Part shown: piece after piece, positions 26,954-35,933 of the stretch
Position numbering within the stretch: the stretch's first letter is position 1
Layout of the letters: every line of letters begins with the position of its first letter
Source: Fulvivirga sediminis
GTDB lineage: Bacteria; Bacteroidota; Bacteroidia; Cytophagales; Cyclobacteriaceae
NCBI RefSeq assembly: GCF_016757215.1
Contig: NZ_JAESIY010000003.1
Location: 434,001 to 498,000, forward strand
Length of the DNA stretch: 64,000 nucleotides
Direction: 5' to 3'
The notes under the pieces: generated by a model
Told to the model about the DNA's origin: nothing
The model's database searches: none
The model's input: the letters and a program-made list of their open reading frames with translations, nothing else
Program-made: the position numbers and the translations under genes

Positions 26954-28309
26954 ATGATTGAGAAGCTCGCAGAAGAAACTTTATCCGGATGGGGAAACAT
27001 TCCTAAATCCCCTTGTAATGTGGCTTACCCTACGCAGGAAGGAGAACTAATTAATTATCATCCTGAAGAATCTATGTTGGCCAGAGGGAAGGGCAGAAGC
27101 TATGCTGATCAGGCTACTAATAGCGATCATATTATATTGAAAATGGAAAGGATGAACCACTTTCTTTCTTTCGATGAAGAAACTGGCCTTTTAACCTGTG
27201 AAGCAGGAGCTACTTTAGATGAAATTATCCGAGTTTTTGCATCGCGTGGGTGGTTTCCTATGATTAATCCGGGAACCAAATTTGTTACACTGGGGGGTGC
27301 TGTTGCCAATGACATTCATGGCAAAGCACATCATGTAGATGGATCTTTTGTAAACAGTGTGGAGTATTTCACTATTTTGTTATCAGATGGGCGAATACTA
27401 AAAGCAAGCAGAACTGAAAATGAAGATCTGTTTTGGGCTAATTTTGGAGGTCTCGGCCTTTTGGGCGTGATTTTAACGGTTTGCATCAGACTCAGGAAAA
27501 TAGAGACTACTTATTTTGTGCAAAAATCAATAGTAGCTAAGAATCTGGATGAGATGCTCGCTGCAATAGACAGTGCTGATGAGCAATATAATTACTCCGT
27601 GGCATGGATAGACTCTTTAGCTACAGGTAAAAACTTTGGAAAAGGAGTGCTCGTAGTAGGAAATGAAGCCAAATTAGAGGATTTACCAGCTAATCTTCGT
27701 AAAAATCCATTAAAAACGGGCGGAGTTTCTAAGCTTACGGTTCCTTTTTACTTACCTTCTTTTACCTTGAATAAGCTTACGGTAAGCATGCTCAATAAGG
27801 TGTTGTATATCAAGCAAAAAGGCGGTACAGGGATTTCTCATTATGATGGTTTTTTCTTCCCTCTTGATATGATTAATGAGTGGAATAGAGGGTATGGAAA
27901 AAAAGGCTTTATTCAATACCAGTTTGTGGTGCCGGAAGAAGGAGGTAAGGAGAGTATAAGGCTGATTTTGGATGCTATTACTAAAAGTGGATGTGTGCCT
28001 TTTTTGAATGTGCTGAAGAAGTTTGGAGAAGGGCAAGGGGCTCCGCTATCATTTCCCATGAAAGGATATACCTTTGCTATTGATTTTCCTGTTACTGACA
28101 GGCTTAAGGATTTCACTAAGAAGCTGGATAAAATGGTGCTGGATGCTGGAGGTAGAATATATTTAGGTAAAGACGCTTATCTGGATGAGGCTACTTTCAA
28201 AGCCATGTATCCTCAACATAAAGAGTGGCTTGAGGTAAAGCGCAAGTATGACCCTAAAGGGGTTTATAGCTCGGATCTTGCCAGAAGAATAGGTCTCACT
28301 ATCCAATAG
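26954..28309 (+). CDS. FAD-linked oxidoreductase, DprE1-like
   Basis: 451 aa flavoprotein of the VAO/PCMH family. The FAD-binding half (about 15-190) has ARGKGRSYADQA near 43-54 and FVTLGGAVANDIHGKAHH near 114-131, and the C-terminal substrate/cap part ends in KRKYDPKGVYSSDLARR. Overall pattern and length match decaprenylphosphoryl-ribose 2-oxidase (DprE1) and its Bacteroidota relatives, which act on polyprenyl-linked or free sugars. No DprE2-type epimerase is adjacent, so the substrate is uncertain. The His in DIHGKAHH might serve covalent or tight FAD binding. Single gene with its own bidirectional terminator. Confidence 0.8.
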   Translation: MIEKLAEETLSGWGNIPKSPCNVAYPTQEGELINYHPEESMLARGKGRSYADQATNSDHIILKMERMNHFLSFDEETGLLTCEAGATLDEIIRVFASRGWFPMINPGTKFVTLGGAVANDIHGKAHHVDGSFVNSVEYFTILLSDGRILKASRTENEDLFWANFGGLGLLGVILTVCIRLRKIETTYFVQKSIVAKNLDEMLAAIDSADEQYNYSVAWIDSLATGKNFGKGVLVVGNEAKLEDLPANLRKNPLKTGGVSKLTVPFYLPSFTLNKLTVSMLNKVLYIKQKGGTGISHYDGFFFPLDMINEWNRGYGKKGFIQYQFVVPEEGGKESIRLILDAITKSGCVPFLNVLKKFGEGQGAPLSFPMKGYTFAIDFPVTDRLKDFTKKLDKMVLDAGGRIYLGKDAYLDEATFKAMYPQHKEWLEVKRKYDPKGVYSSDLARRIGLTIQ

Positions 28310-28324
28310 AAACGAGAAAAAGCA

Positions 28325-28362
28325 GGAGTTTGTAAGGGATAAACCTCTCACAAACTCCTTTT
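28325..28362. terminator. bidirectional intrinsic terminator
   Basis: GGAGTTTGT (28325-28333) pairs with ACAAACTCC (28350-28358), followed by TTTT, between the convergent oxidoreductase and peroxiredoxin genes. Confidence 0.82.
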
Positions 28363-28364
28363 AT

Positions 28365-28811
28365 TTATAAGATCTGAGCAGTGTGATCTTTCGTTTTTAC
28401 TTTGTTAATTATCTTTTCTATTTTGCCTTCTTCATCTATAAGAAAAGTTACTCTGGCGGTGCCCATGTATTTTCTTCCGTACATTTGCTTTTCTACCCAT
28501 GTGCCGTATTTCTCATGAATTTGTTTTTCAGTATCAGCTAAAAGGGTAAAAGGTAGTTCCTGCTTTTCTATAAATTTTAGATGCGATTTTTCAGAATCTG
28601 TACTTACGCCTAATATTTCATATCCTGCCGCTTGTAATGCTTCATAATTATCTCTCAAGTTACATGCCTCTGCAGTGCAACCAGGAGTACTATCTTTAGG
28701 GTAGAAGTACAGCACTACTTTTTTGCCTTTATAATCTGAAAGCTTAACAGTGCTTCCATTTTGATCGTTAACTTCAAAATCTGGGGCCTGATCACCTTCT
28801 TTTAATTCCAT
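28365..28811 (-). CDS. bcp: thiol peroxidase Bcp (PrxQ-type peroxiredoxin)
   Basis: 148 aa peroxiredoxin of the BCP/PrxQ group. The active site PKDSTPGCTAEACNLRD has the peroxidatic Cys and, five residues later, the resolving Cys, typical of atypical 2-Cys PrxQ. The N-terminal GDQAPDFEV and later GVSTDSEKSH are also conserved. It reduces hydroperoxides using thioredoxin, in the cytoplasm. The gene starts 2 nt after the stop of the M23 peptidase gene, so it is probably the last gene of the FAH-M23-bcp operon. The stop codon lies directly beside the terminator hairpin. Confidence 0.92.
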   Translation of the reverse strand: MELKEGDQAPDFEVNDQNGSTVKLSDYKGKKVVLYFYPKDSTPGCTAEACNLRDNYEALQAAGYEILGVSTDSEKSHLKFIEKQELPFTLLADTEKQIHEKYGTWVEKQMYGRKYMGTARVTFLIDEEGKIEKIINKVKTKDHTAQIL

Positions 28812-28813
28812 TG

Positions 28814-30760
28814 TTAGTTGATTTTTGTTGTATATACTTTTTCGTTATTTGAATTGTCTGTCACCACTAGCTTTACTTCTCCGGTAAAAGGCTTCTTAGG
28901 GTCCAGCTTTTCTGACCATATCAAGTTGGTTTTATAGTCATAATTCATAAGTACCCATGAGCCGTCTACTGAGCATTTAAATTCTTTAATGCCTGCCCTG
29001 TCGTCATAGATTTTGAAACGTAATTCATTTCGGGTCACTTTTACAGGTACTATGCTTGGTGGGTTAATGTCTTTGAGTATAGTAAACCTGCCAAAATCTC
29101 TGGTGGAAAATGATATTTTGTCATAGTTCCAATCTCCACCTTTGTAGTAAGCCGCACCTCTTTCGTTGAGCAGATAAACAGCGTATTTATCGGCCTCTTT
29201 ATAAGGTATTTGAGGTTTTAAAGTTACTCCTATGTAGCTTCTTAAAGGCACATCTGTATCTCCAATAAAAAAGTACTCCTTGTTGGCTACGCTATCATAC
29301 TGGTAGTCCGTTTGAAGATAGAGGGTATCGAATAGGTCTGCTTGAGTAAAAGATATATCAATAAGCTCACTGTAGTATTTGTATGACGATGATGGAGGAA
29401 TCATATCCTTGTAATTCATTTGAGTATTTTTGCCATTGATATCTACAGAAAAGGGAAGGCCTTTTCTCATATCCCAGAGGTATACACCTACATTTCCATT
29501 AATGGTGTAGTCAGGCGTTATTTCTTTCTTTTCAGGAAGGTATAGGCTCACTGTAGCAGGCAATTCACTATTATTAATGTCAGCTTTTATTACCAGGGTG
29601 TTTTCCTGTAGGTATATGCTGCTTTGTTCGTGTCCATACATTTTAATTTCCTCAGGAGCCGTTGGGATGCTCTTCAAAGAAAAAGTAATCTTACTTTCGT
29701 TTCCATAGCTGTCTTTCATGAGAATTTTAGCAGGATGTTCTGCCAAGCTATTAAAATTCAGCTTACCTTGGTGAGCATTTGTAGTATAAAACTGTAATTC
29801 ATTGCCATCGTCAACAAAGAGTTTATGATACCTGTGTCCGGTATCTTTTAGCTCCTTATAGTCCATGTGCTTAAGAATGTTTCTCTGCTCACCAAAGTTA
29901 AACGTGGTAATATCTTGTTTGAATACAAGGTTATTATCTACATCCAATACTATTTCATTAACACCGCATCTAAAACGAGCATTATCAAGCTTATCATAAG
30001 CGTATAATTCAATGCCTATTTCTCCGGTTACCTGTATGGGTTCATCAATTACATAGTCATTACCCACTCGCCTAAGGGTAAATACTTCTCTTCCGAACTT
30101 TCCATTTACTCTTGAATTTTTGTTTAACGTAGTAATTGCTAGTTCTTCTGCCACGGGCGGGGTTTGATCCAGTACTTCGTTAAATCCATAGTGAAGAGGA
30201 TTCAAAGGTTTATTATTTCTATCTCTGATGTCAAAGTGCAAATGAGGACCACCAGAGCCACCGCTGTTACCGGAGTAAGCAATGGTGTCGCCTTTTTTTA
30301 CATCAAATTGGCCTTTTCTAAAAAACAAATCGATATCAAACTGTTGCTTACGGTATTGCTCTTGTCTGATGTAATCTGCTAACTCTCCAGTAAATTGCTC
30401 CAGATGACCATATACAGAAATGTGGCCATTGGGGTGAGTAATGTATACCGCATTGCCATAACCATAAGGAGATATGGCTATTCTTGACACGTACCCATCC
30501 GCTGCGGCCTGTACCATTAGTCCTGTACGACTTTCTGTTCTTATATCTATACCAGTATGAAAATGATTAGACCTAAGCTCACCCATGGTGCCTGCCAGCG
30601 TATTTCTTATGCCCGGTTTTATAGGAAACAGATAGTAGCCGCTTTTGCCTGGGCTATACTCCGCCTCAGAACTCTGCGAAAAAGAGGTTAGCGCAAAGAA
30701 TGTTAATATTAATGTAAAATATAAATGTCTATTTAACCTCAAAATCCAGTAGTTTCTCAT
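28814..30760 (-). CDS. M23 (LytM) family peptidase, secreted
   Basis: About 648 aa from the ATG at 30760; a further upstream ATG at 30808 is possible but would extend the overlap with the preceding gene and push the signal peptide inward. After the signal peptide, the LytM/M23 domain (about 50-210) has the zinc ligands HFHTGIDI (HxxxD) and GPHLHFDIRD (HxH), with YGNAVYITHPNG and SVYGHL between. The rest (about 215-648) is beta-rich with no named domain and ends in KVYTTKIN. It probably cleaves peptidoglycan cross-links in the periplasm. All zinc ligands are present, so it should be catalytically active. Overlaps the FAH gene by 32 nt. Confidence 0.85.
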   Translation of the reverse strand: MRNYWILRLNRHLYFTLILTFFALTSFSQSSEAEYSPGKSGYYLFPIKPGIRNTLAGTMGELRSNHFHTGIDIRTESRTGLMVQAAADGYVSRIAISPYGYGNAVYITHPNGHISVYGHLEQFTGELADYIRQEQYRKQQFDIDLFFRKGQFDVKKGDTIAYSGNSGGSGGPHLHFDIRDRNNKPLNPLHYGFNEVLDQTPPVAEELAITTLNKNSRVNGKFGREVFTLRRVGNDYVIDEPIQVTGEIGIELYAYDKLDNARFRCGVNEIVLDVDNNLVFKQDITTFNFGEQRNILKHMDYKELKDTGHRYHKLFVDDGNELQFYTTNAHQGKLNFNSLAEHPAKILMKDSYGNESKITFSLKSIPTAPEEIKMYGHEQSSIYLQENTLVIKADINNSELPATVSLYLPEKKEITPDYTINGNVGVYLWDMRKGLPFSVDINGKNTQMNYKDMIPPSSSYKYYSELIDISFTQADLFDTLYLQTDYQYDSVANKEYFFIGDTDVPLRSYIGVTLKPQIPYKEADKYAVYLLNERGAAYYKGGDWNYDKISFSTRDFGRFTILKDINPPSIVPVKVTRNELRFKIYDDRAGIKEFKCSVDGSWVLMNYDYKTNLIWSEKLDPKKPFTGEVKLVVTDNSNNEKVYTTKIN

Positions 30761-31340
30761 TCTCAATATACGCTGATAGTTTATTTCCAATTTCAACAGG
30801 CCCAACACCTTTAGGAGTTCCTGTAAAGATCATATCTCCCTGTTTAAGCGTGAAAAACTGAGAGATATATGCTATAATGTAATCAAAGCTAAAAAGCATA
30901 AGACTAGTGTTTCCCTGTTGTCTTACCTCATCATTCAGTTCGAGACTGAAGTTGATGTTATTTAAGTCATCGAATTTCTCTTTAGGGAGAAACTCTGACA
31001 CTGGGGCCGAACCATTAAAGCCTTTGGCCAGTGCCCAGGGCAGTCCTTTTTCTTTAGCTTTTTGCTGAAGATCTCGCGCCGTAAAATCTACCCCAATACC
31101 TATCTCCTGATAGTATTTATGAGCGAACTTTTCTTGTATGTTTTTACCCTCTTTAGAGATTTTTAAAACCAGTTCCACCTCATAGTGGATATCTTTGCTA
31201 AAATCAGGGTAAAAAAACGGAGCATTATCTTTTAATAATGCCGTATCTGGCTTAGTGAAAATCACGGGTTCATCGGGCCTTTCGTTGTTCAGTTCTTCAA
31301 TATGTTCTACATAATTTCGTCCTACAGCAAGTATCTTCAT
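30729..31340 (-). CDS. fumarylacetoacetate hydrolase (FAH) family protein
   Basis: 203 aa, compact single-domain FAH fold as in YcgM/FAHD1. Conserved: KILAVGRNYVEH at the N-terminus, HYEVELVLKIS near 49-60 with the two metal-binding Glu, GVDFTARDLQ near 78-87 with the metal Asp, KGFNGSAPVS near 106-115, and FTGTPKGVG near 171-179. These enzymes hydrolyse or decarboxylate small beta-diketo acids (oxaloacetate, acylpyruvates). First gene of the group with the M23 peptidase and bcp; their functional link is not obvious. Monomer length is normal and the frame is intact. Confidence 0.88.
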   Translation of the reverse strand: MKILAVGRNYVEHIEELNNERPDEPVIFTKPDTALLKDNAPFFYPDFSKDIHYEVELVLKISKEGKNIQEKFAHKYYQEIGIGVDFTARDLQQKAKEKGLPWALAKGFNGSAPVSEFLPKEKFDDLNNINFSLELNDEVRQQGNTSLMLFSFDYIIAYISQFFTLKQGDMIFTGTPKGVGPVEIGNKLSAYIENEKLLDFEVK

Positions 31341-31462
31341 TAGAAAAACTATTTAGAAGTGGTTTGGTTATATTAAAAATAAAGGAAGTTGTTTTATTAT
31401 CTTCAGAAACAATAATTTAGGCCTAAAGTTGAGAAGATTTGAACTATTGAAAAAATTAAATT

Positions 31463-32263
31463 ATGATAAAAAAGATATTATTTCTATTCGTAATTGGGCT
31501 GTTTTTGTACAGTTGTGCCAGTGTTCCTGTTACAGGCAGGTCTCAGTTAAATCTGGTTTCTAATTCAGAAATATTACCTATGAGTTATGATGAATATCAG
31601 CAGGTATTGAAGGAGAGTAAACTTTCTAATAATCAGAAATATGTTGATATGGTAAAAACGGTAGGCAAGAAGATTCAGGTGGCCGTAGAAGAGTATATGA
31701 GGCAAAATGGCATGTCTGATAACCTTAAAGGGTATTCATGGGAGTTTAACGTAATAGACTCAGATCAGGTAAATGCCTGGTGTATGCCTGGGGGTAAGGT
31801 GGCTTTTTATTCTGGGATAATGCCTATTTGCCAAGATGAAACTGGTGTAGCTGTGGTTATGGGGCATGAGGTAGCGCATGCTGTGGCTAATCATGGTAGG
31901 GAAAGAATGAGTGAATCTCTCATTGCTAATTTTGGTTTGAGCTCATTAAGCACTGCTTTTGGACAGGATCCTTCTCTTACTCAGCAGTTGCTATACCAAT
32001 CTGTAGGTATTGGTACCCAGCTAGGTATGCTAAAATTTTCACGTACTCATGAATCTGAGGCTGATCATATTGGCTTGATATTTATGGCTATGGCTGGCTA
32101 TAATCCTAGTGAAGCCCCTAAGTTTTGGGAGCGCATGGAGGCCAACAGTGGTGGTGCCCGACAACCAGAGTTTCTTTCTACTCACCCTCACCCAGATACG
32201 CGAATAGCCGACTTGAAAAAAGAATTACCAGAAGCACTTAAATATTATAAGGGAGCGAAGTAA
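31463..32263 (+). CDS. M48 family metalloprotease lipoprotein
   Basis: 266 aa. N-terminal signal with lipobox LYSC (Cys18) and the typical following SVPVTGRSQLNLVS. Peptidase M48 domain (about 45-255) with the zinc motif HEVAH (135-139) and the third ligand in ESEAD (Glu197). This matches the LoiP/BepA-like periplasmic proteases, here without TPR repeats, that degrade misfolded outer-membrane proteins or trim lipoproteins. Bacteroidota genomes usually carry several. All zinc ligands are present. Followed by bshB1 on the same strand after 65 bp, with a possible TAGTTTTG -7 box at 32297-32304 between them. Confidence 0.9.
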   Translation: MIKKILFLFVIGLFLYSCASVPVTGRSQLNLVSNSEILPMSYDEYQQVLKESKLSNNQKYVDMVKTVGKKIQVAVEEYMRQNGMSDNLKGYSWEFNVIDSDQVNAWCMPGGKVAFYSGIMPICQDETGVAVVMGHEVAHAVANHGRERMSESLIANFGLSSLSTAFGQDPSLTQQLLYQSVGIGTQLGMLKFSRTHESEADHIGLIFMAMAGYNPSEAPKFWERMEANSGGARQPEFLSTHPHPDTRIADLKKELPEALKYYKGAK

Positions 32264-32328
32264 GAGGTTGTTCCTCCTGTTTAACTATAATTTTCATAGT
32301 TTTGCAGGCAGGATGAAATAAGATAACT

Positions 32329-33057
32329 ATGCAGAACATAAAATTGGATGTGTTAGCTTTTGCGGCGCATCCTGATGATACTGAGCTGAGTTGTGCCGGC
32401 ACATTAGCAGCTCATATAGATCAAGGATATGCCGTAGGAGTGGTGGATTTTACACGTGGCGAAATGGGAACCCGAGGATCTGCTGAAATTAGAGAAGTTG
32501 AAGCCAGAGAATCAGCTAAAATATTAGGTCTGGCGGTAAGAGATAACCTGGGCTTTGAAGATGCCTTTTTTGTTAATGATAAAGAACATCAGCTGGAGGT
32601 AGCCAGGGCTATAAGAAAATATAGACCTAACATTATACTCGCAAATGCAGTACATGACAGGCACCCAGATCATGGTAAGGCCGCTAAACTGGTAACAGAA
32701 GCCTATTTTTTAGCAGGACTAACTAAGATAGAGCTTACGGATGAAGAAGGGAATACTTTAGAGCCTTGGAGGCCAAAGTCAGTATATCATTACATTCAAA
32801 GTTTATACATTAAGCCTGATTTTGTGGTGGATGTAAGTAATTACTGGGAAAAGAAAATGGAAGCCATACGAGCTTTTAAATCTCAGTTTTATGACCCTGA
32901 TAGTGACGAACCAGAGACTTACATTTCTTCGCCTGAATTTATGCAGGTGATAGAAGGAAGAGCTAAAGATCTGGGGCAAGGTATAGGAGGTAAGTTTGCC
33001 GAAGGTTTTACTATAAACAGATACATAGGCGTGAAAGATTTGCATGACCTTTTATAA
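32329..33057 (+). CDS. bshB1: bacillithiol biosynthesis deacetylase BshB1
   Basis: 242 aa LmbE/PIG-L family deacetylase. The zinc motif AAHPDDTE is at 12-19 with a distal His in DRHPDHGKAAK near 107-117; TRGEMGTRG near 43-51 is the BshB1 substrate loop. It removes the acetyl group from N-acetylglucosaminyl-malate to give GlcN-malate for bacillithiol, the low-molecular-weight thiol of many Bacteroidota and Firmicutes. The length and the TRGEMGTRGS signature separate it from BshB2 and from mycothiol MshB. bshA and bshC are not in the window. It is followed 13 nt later by a DUF2721 gene, probably co-transcribed. Confidence 0.92.
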   Translation: MQNIKLDVLAFAAHPDDTELSCAGTLAAHIDQGYAVGVVDFTRGEMGTRGSAEIREVEARESAKILGLAVRDNLGFEDAFFVNDKEHQLEVARAIRKYRPNIILANAVHDRHPDHGKAAKLVTEAYFLAGLTKIELTDEEGNTLEPWRPKSVYHYIQSLYIKPDFVVDVSNYWEKKMEAIRAFKSQFYDPDSDEPETYISSPEFMQVIEGRAKDLGQGIGGKFAEGFTINRYIGVKDLHDLL

Positions 33058-33070
33058 TAGGAGGTGAAAT

Positions 33071-33463
33071 ATGTCTATTACTTTAACTACACCGGCCCTT
33101 TTATTTCCAGCAATTTCTTTGCTTTTGTTGGCTTATACTAACCGGTTTTTAGCTATAGCTTCGCTTATCAGAAGTCTGAATGTGAGGCAAAAAGAAGCAC
33201 CTAAGCCTACAACTTTAGGTCAGATCAAGAGCCTGAAAAGCAGACTCAGACTTATAAAGAACATGCAGATTACAGGCGTATTTAGTTTTTTTCTATGCGT
33301 ACTTAGCATGTTTCTTCTCTTTCAGGAGCATAACACCTGGGGCGAATATGTATTTGGAGTTAGTATAATCGCTCTTCTGATTTCACTTGCTATGTCATTA
33401 CAAGAGCTGGTAATAAGTACCAAAGCCTTACATCTTGAGCTAAGCGATATGGAGCACGAATAA
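33071..33463 (+). CDS. DUF2721 membrane protein
   Basis: 130 aa. Matches DUF2721: N-terminal transmembrane helix (about 7-30) with NRFLAIASLIRSL, a basic cytoplasmic segment (KSLKSRLRLIKNMQ, about 56-70), then two transmembrane helices (about 70-88 and 94-116) and a short acidic tail. The family is common and of unknown function. Starts 13 nt after bshB1. Its stop codon is inside the upstream arm of the terminator hairpin. Confidence 0.8.
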   Translation: MSITLTTPALLFPAISLLLLAYTNRFLAIASLIRSLNVRQKEAPKPTTLGQIKSLKSRLRLIKNMQITGVFSFFLCVLSMFLLFQEHNTWGEYVFGVSIIALLISLAMSLQELVISTKALHLELSDMEHE

Positions 33464-33484
33464 TCATTTATTCGTGCTTTTTTA
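33453..33484 (+). terminator. intrinsic terminator overlapping the DUF2721 stop codon
   Basis: AGCACGAATAA (33453-33463) pairs with TTATTCGTGCT (33468-33478), 4-nt loop, followed by six T. The TAA stop is the last three bases of the left arm, so a ribosome at the stop would compete with hairpin formation. Confidence 0.82.
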
Positions 33485-33566
33485 TGACTTCATTAAAAAG
33501 GTAAATCTTTTCTTTTCCCTGATAAAAGCGTCTTTTTTGAGTCTAAACAGATAAAATTTACTTGAG

Positions 33567-34466
33567 TTAACTTTCTATCGGGGTAATTTCGTACAGTTCA
33601 GCATTCTTTTTAGGTTGTATACCATCTCCCATTTCTTCGGCGTAGACCTTGGTGAAAGCAGCTCCATAATACATGATCATAGAGCAGTAGAAGATGAACA
33701 GAAAGAGTACCATCACTGAGGCAGAGGTTCCGAATATATTGTTGATATTATCAGTAACCAGAAATTGTGTGAGGATGTATTTTCCCAGGTTAAATAATAT
33801 GGCAGTGAAGGCCCCTCCAATGATGGCCGTTTTGCCGTGAATTTTAGCGTCAGGTAGGTACTTGAATAATATGGCAAACCACAGCGTGACGGAAAGTAAG
33901 GATAGCAGGTAACTTACGGTCATTACTATAAATGAGTCTACCCCAGGTATAAGTTGGTCGAGATAATCTTTAAGTACGGCCACCGAAGCATCTGCCACTA
34001 ACGATCCGAAAAATAAAATACCACTCACCAAAATGAGCACAAAGGAAATGAGGCGTTGTGTAAGGTTATATTTCAGTTTTTTGCTGGTTTTAATCCTTAT
34101 ATTCCAAATGCGGTTTAGGGCTTGCCTTATCACATGAAATAAAGTGGTAGAAACAAAAACCAGAAATAAGCTGCCGCCTATCGCAATCCAGGTGCTACTA
34201 GCCTGGTTACGAAAGTTTTGAACTATATTATTAATTTGTTTTGAGGTGCCTGAGCCAAAGTATTTCTGTATTTCATTGAATAATTGCTCTGATAGGGTCT
34301 CTTGTTTGAAGTATAAACTAAGTATACCCACCAGAATAATTATGATAGGAGGTAGGGAAAAAACAGTGAAAAATGCTGTAGATGACCCTAGTAATAAGGG
34401 TTGATTGTGTCTCAGGCATTTAAAAGCACTGAGAAAAAGCTTTAGCCAATTGGTGATAATCTTCAT
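33567..34466 (-). CDS. YihY/virulence factor BrkB family membrane protein
   Basis: 299 aa with six predicted transmembrane helices. Conserved YihY features: N-terminal amphipathic LKLFLSAFKCL, the PP in FSLPPIIIILVG, the central RQALNRIWNI segment, and the final YGAAFTKVYAE. Family members are inner-membrane proteins of unresolved function, formerly misnamed RNase BN; a transport role has been proposed. Single gene with its own matched promoter upstream at 34509-34538. Confidence 0.88.
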   Translation of the reverse strand: MKIITNWLKLFLSAFKCLRHNQPLLLGSSTAFFTVFSLPPIIIILVGILSLYFKQETLSEQLFNEIQKYFGSGTSKQINNIVQNFRNQASSTWIAIGGSLFLVFVSTTLFHVIRQALNRIWNIRIKTSKKLKYNLTQRLISFVLILVSGILFFGSLVADASVAVLKDYLDQLIPGVDSFIVMTVSYLLSLLSVTLWFAILFKYLPDAKIHGKTAIIGGAFTAILFNLGKYILTQFLVTDNINNIFGTSASVMVLFLFIFYCSMIMYYGAAFTKVYAEEMGDGIQPKKNAELYEITPIES

Positions 34467-34508
34467 AAAGAACTAATGCCACATTCTAATTTTAGGGCTT
34501 TCAAAGCG

Positions 34509-34538
34509 CAAAGGTAAACGTTTAATAGTAAGACCCAA
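34509..34538 (-). promoter_or_regulatory. Bacteroidota-type promoter of the YihY-family gene
   Basis: On the minus strand TTG (34538-34536), 19-nt spacer, TACCTTTG (34516-34509). Matches the -33/-7 consensus fully, giving a 5' UTR of about 35 nt. Confidence 0.6.
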
Positions 34539-34562
34539 GAAACATCTACGTTTGATTACATT

Positions 34563-35150
34563 TTAAAATCTGTAGTAAAAACCAGTAGTAATTGAGATGC
34601 TCTCTACCTCTTTATTGATATTGTATTTATCAAACTGAGGGTTCGTATACATATAATCGACATTAAGAGGTATCTGCAATCTTGATCCTAGCGCATATTT
34701 AACAGAAGCTCCTGCATTATAAACGATAGAATGACCTTTTTCTACTTTATCCTCGTACTGAAAATAAAAGTTAGAATGGATGGGTAGCATGGTTATGCTA
34801 TAACCGACCATAGGCCTTAAATCAAAGGAAATAATTTTACTTAGGTTATAAGATAATAATGGGCCAGCCATTATGCCACCATAAGACCAGCGGTTCATAT
34901 CCGTATTCTCCATCGTATTAGTAGAAGCAAAGGCCGAAATATTAACCCCTATATATTTACCGAAATAATATCCCACATCTACGTTGGCTCGTGTTCCGGT
35001 TTTGGTAATAAAGTCATAATTATTTAAGGGCATAGATGGCCCTATATTTATGCCCACAAAGCCTCGTTTCTTATTAACCATTTGTGCTCTGGCTGTCTGC
35101 CAGCATAAAACGCACATGATTGTATATATAACTATTGACATTTTCATCAT
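34563..35150 (-). CDS. outer-membrane beta-barrel protein (OmpW/porin-like)
   Basis: 195 aa. Signal peptide (about 1-22, ending ARAQ), then alternating beta strands typical of an 8-strand barrel, ending in the aromatic YRF C-terminal signature for outer-membrane insertion. The segment after the signal, KRGFVGINIGPSMPLNNYDF, resembles the PorT/OMP_b-brl families of Bacteroidota. No enzymatic motif. Probably monocistronic; neighbours are unrelated. The exact function is unknown. Confidence 0.72.
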   Translation of the reverse strand: MMKMSIVIYTIMCVLCWQTARAQMVNKKRGFVGINIGPSMPLNNYDFITKTGTRANVDVGYYFGKYIGVNISAFASTNTMENTDMNRWSYGGIMAGPLLSYNLSKIISFDLRPMVGYSITMLPIHSNFYFQYEDKVEKGHSIVYNAGASVKYALGSRLQIPLNVDYMYTNPQFDKYNINKEVESISITTGFYYRF

Positions 35151-35285
35151 ATATAAAATGAAGAAAGCCAGTCAATTGTTTAGCGAACTAACGTTATGGG
35201 CTAGAAATATTATTAATGTAAGTGCTTAATAGATAAGGAAGGGCTATGATAGAAAATTATGCTGGCTTTAATGGTAGAGGATAGG

Positions 35286-35630
35286 TTAATTGCGGGTCGC
35301 TTTTACCGCTCCCTGTATAAATTGTATTGCTCCAAATAAAACAGCTCCCCAAAAGATGAAACCAATATTAGCAATAGTAAGTACTAATCCACCAACCATC
35401 CATACTGCTCCATAAATCATGTCTTTCTTAGCTTTACTTTTCTTTACCTCAGCAATTTGTTGTTGCATATTATTTACAACTATATTAGCTATTTCTGCAC
35501 TTAATCCTCTTTCAGTAAGCCGGTTTTTCACTTCCACGGAGCCAAGCTTTTGGTTCACAAGCAAATCTGCTGCATACATGTATATCTGATCTACAGTTTG
35601 TTGTTTTTCCGGTGATAGGCTTGTTTCCAT
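35286..35630 (-). CDS. hypothetical small membrane protein
   Basis: 114 aa. The N-terminal half (1-65) is a soluble helical domain with VDQIYMYAADLLVNQKLGS and a GLSAEIANIVVNNM segment that resembles a small helix-turn-helix or UBA-like fold; the C-terminal half has two short hydrophobic helices (about 70-87 and 90-108). No named family recognised. Coding composition and an uninterrupted frame with no competing frame support it as a real gene. Function unknown. Confidence 0.6.
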   Translation of the reverse strand: METSLSPEKQQTVDQIYMYAADLLVNQKLGSVEVKNRLTERGLSAEIANIVVNNMQQQIAEVKKSKAKKDMIYGAVWMVGGLVLTIANIGFIFWGAVLFGAIQFIQGAVKATRN

Positions 35631-35933
35631 AATTTCCTTAATAAATTTAGTGATAATATATATCTATTTAATTATGGATTGGTAACTGAATATTTTAACA
35701 TTTTGCTACTAAGTTTCATATGTAATATTTTTTTTAAAATAAATAGTTAAAAAAATAATCGGTGAATAACAAATGCTAAATGGATTTAACTGTAATTGTT
35801 AATTTAAATATTGGAATTATTTAATAAAATGAATTGAAAAATTCGGTTACAACATGTAACTTTCATTGAATTAATCTCCAAAAACCTACATCCTGACAAC
35901 AAGCCAATTATTATTAATTTTTAACACGTGGTA
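35631..35933. other. AT-rich divergent intergenic region
   Basis: About 300 bp of AT-rich non-coding DNA between a small membrane-protein gene and the hybrid kinase. Apart from the promoter match at 35834-35864 I see no hairpin, repeat or ORF of note. Confidence 0.6.
35834..35864 (+). promoter_or_regulatory. probable promoter of the hybrid histidine kinase
   Basis: TTG (35834-35836), 20-nt spacer, TAACTTTC (35857-35864). Seven of eight -7 positions match the Bacteroidota consensus and spacing is ideal; the 5' UTR would be about 60 nt. Confidence 0.45.
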
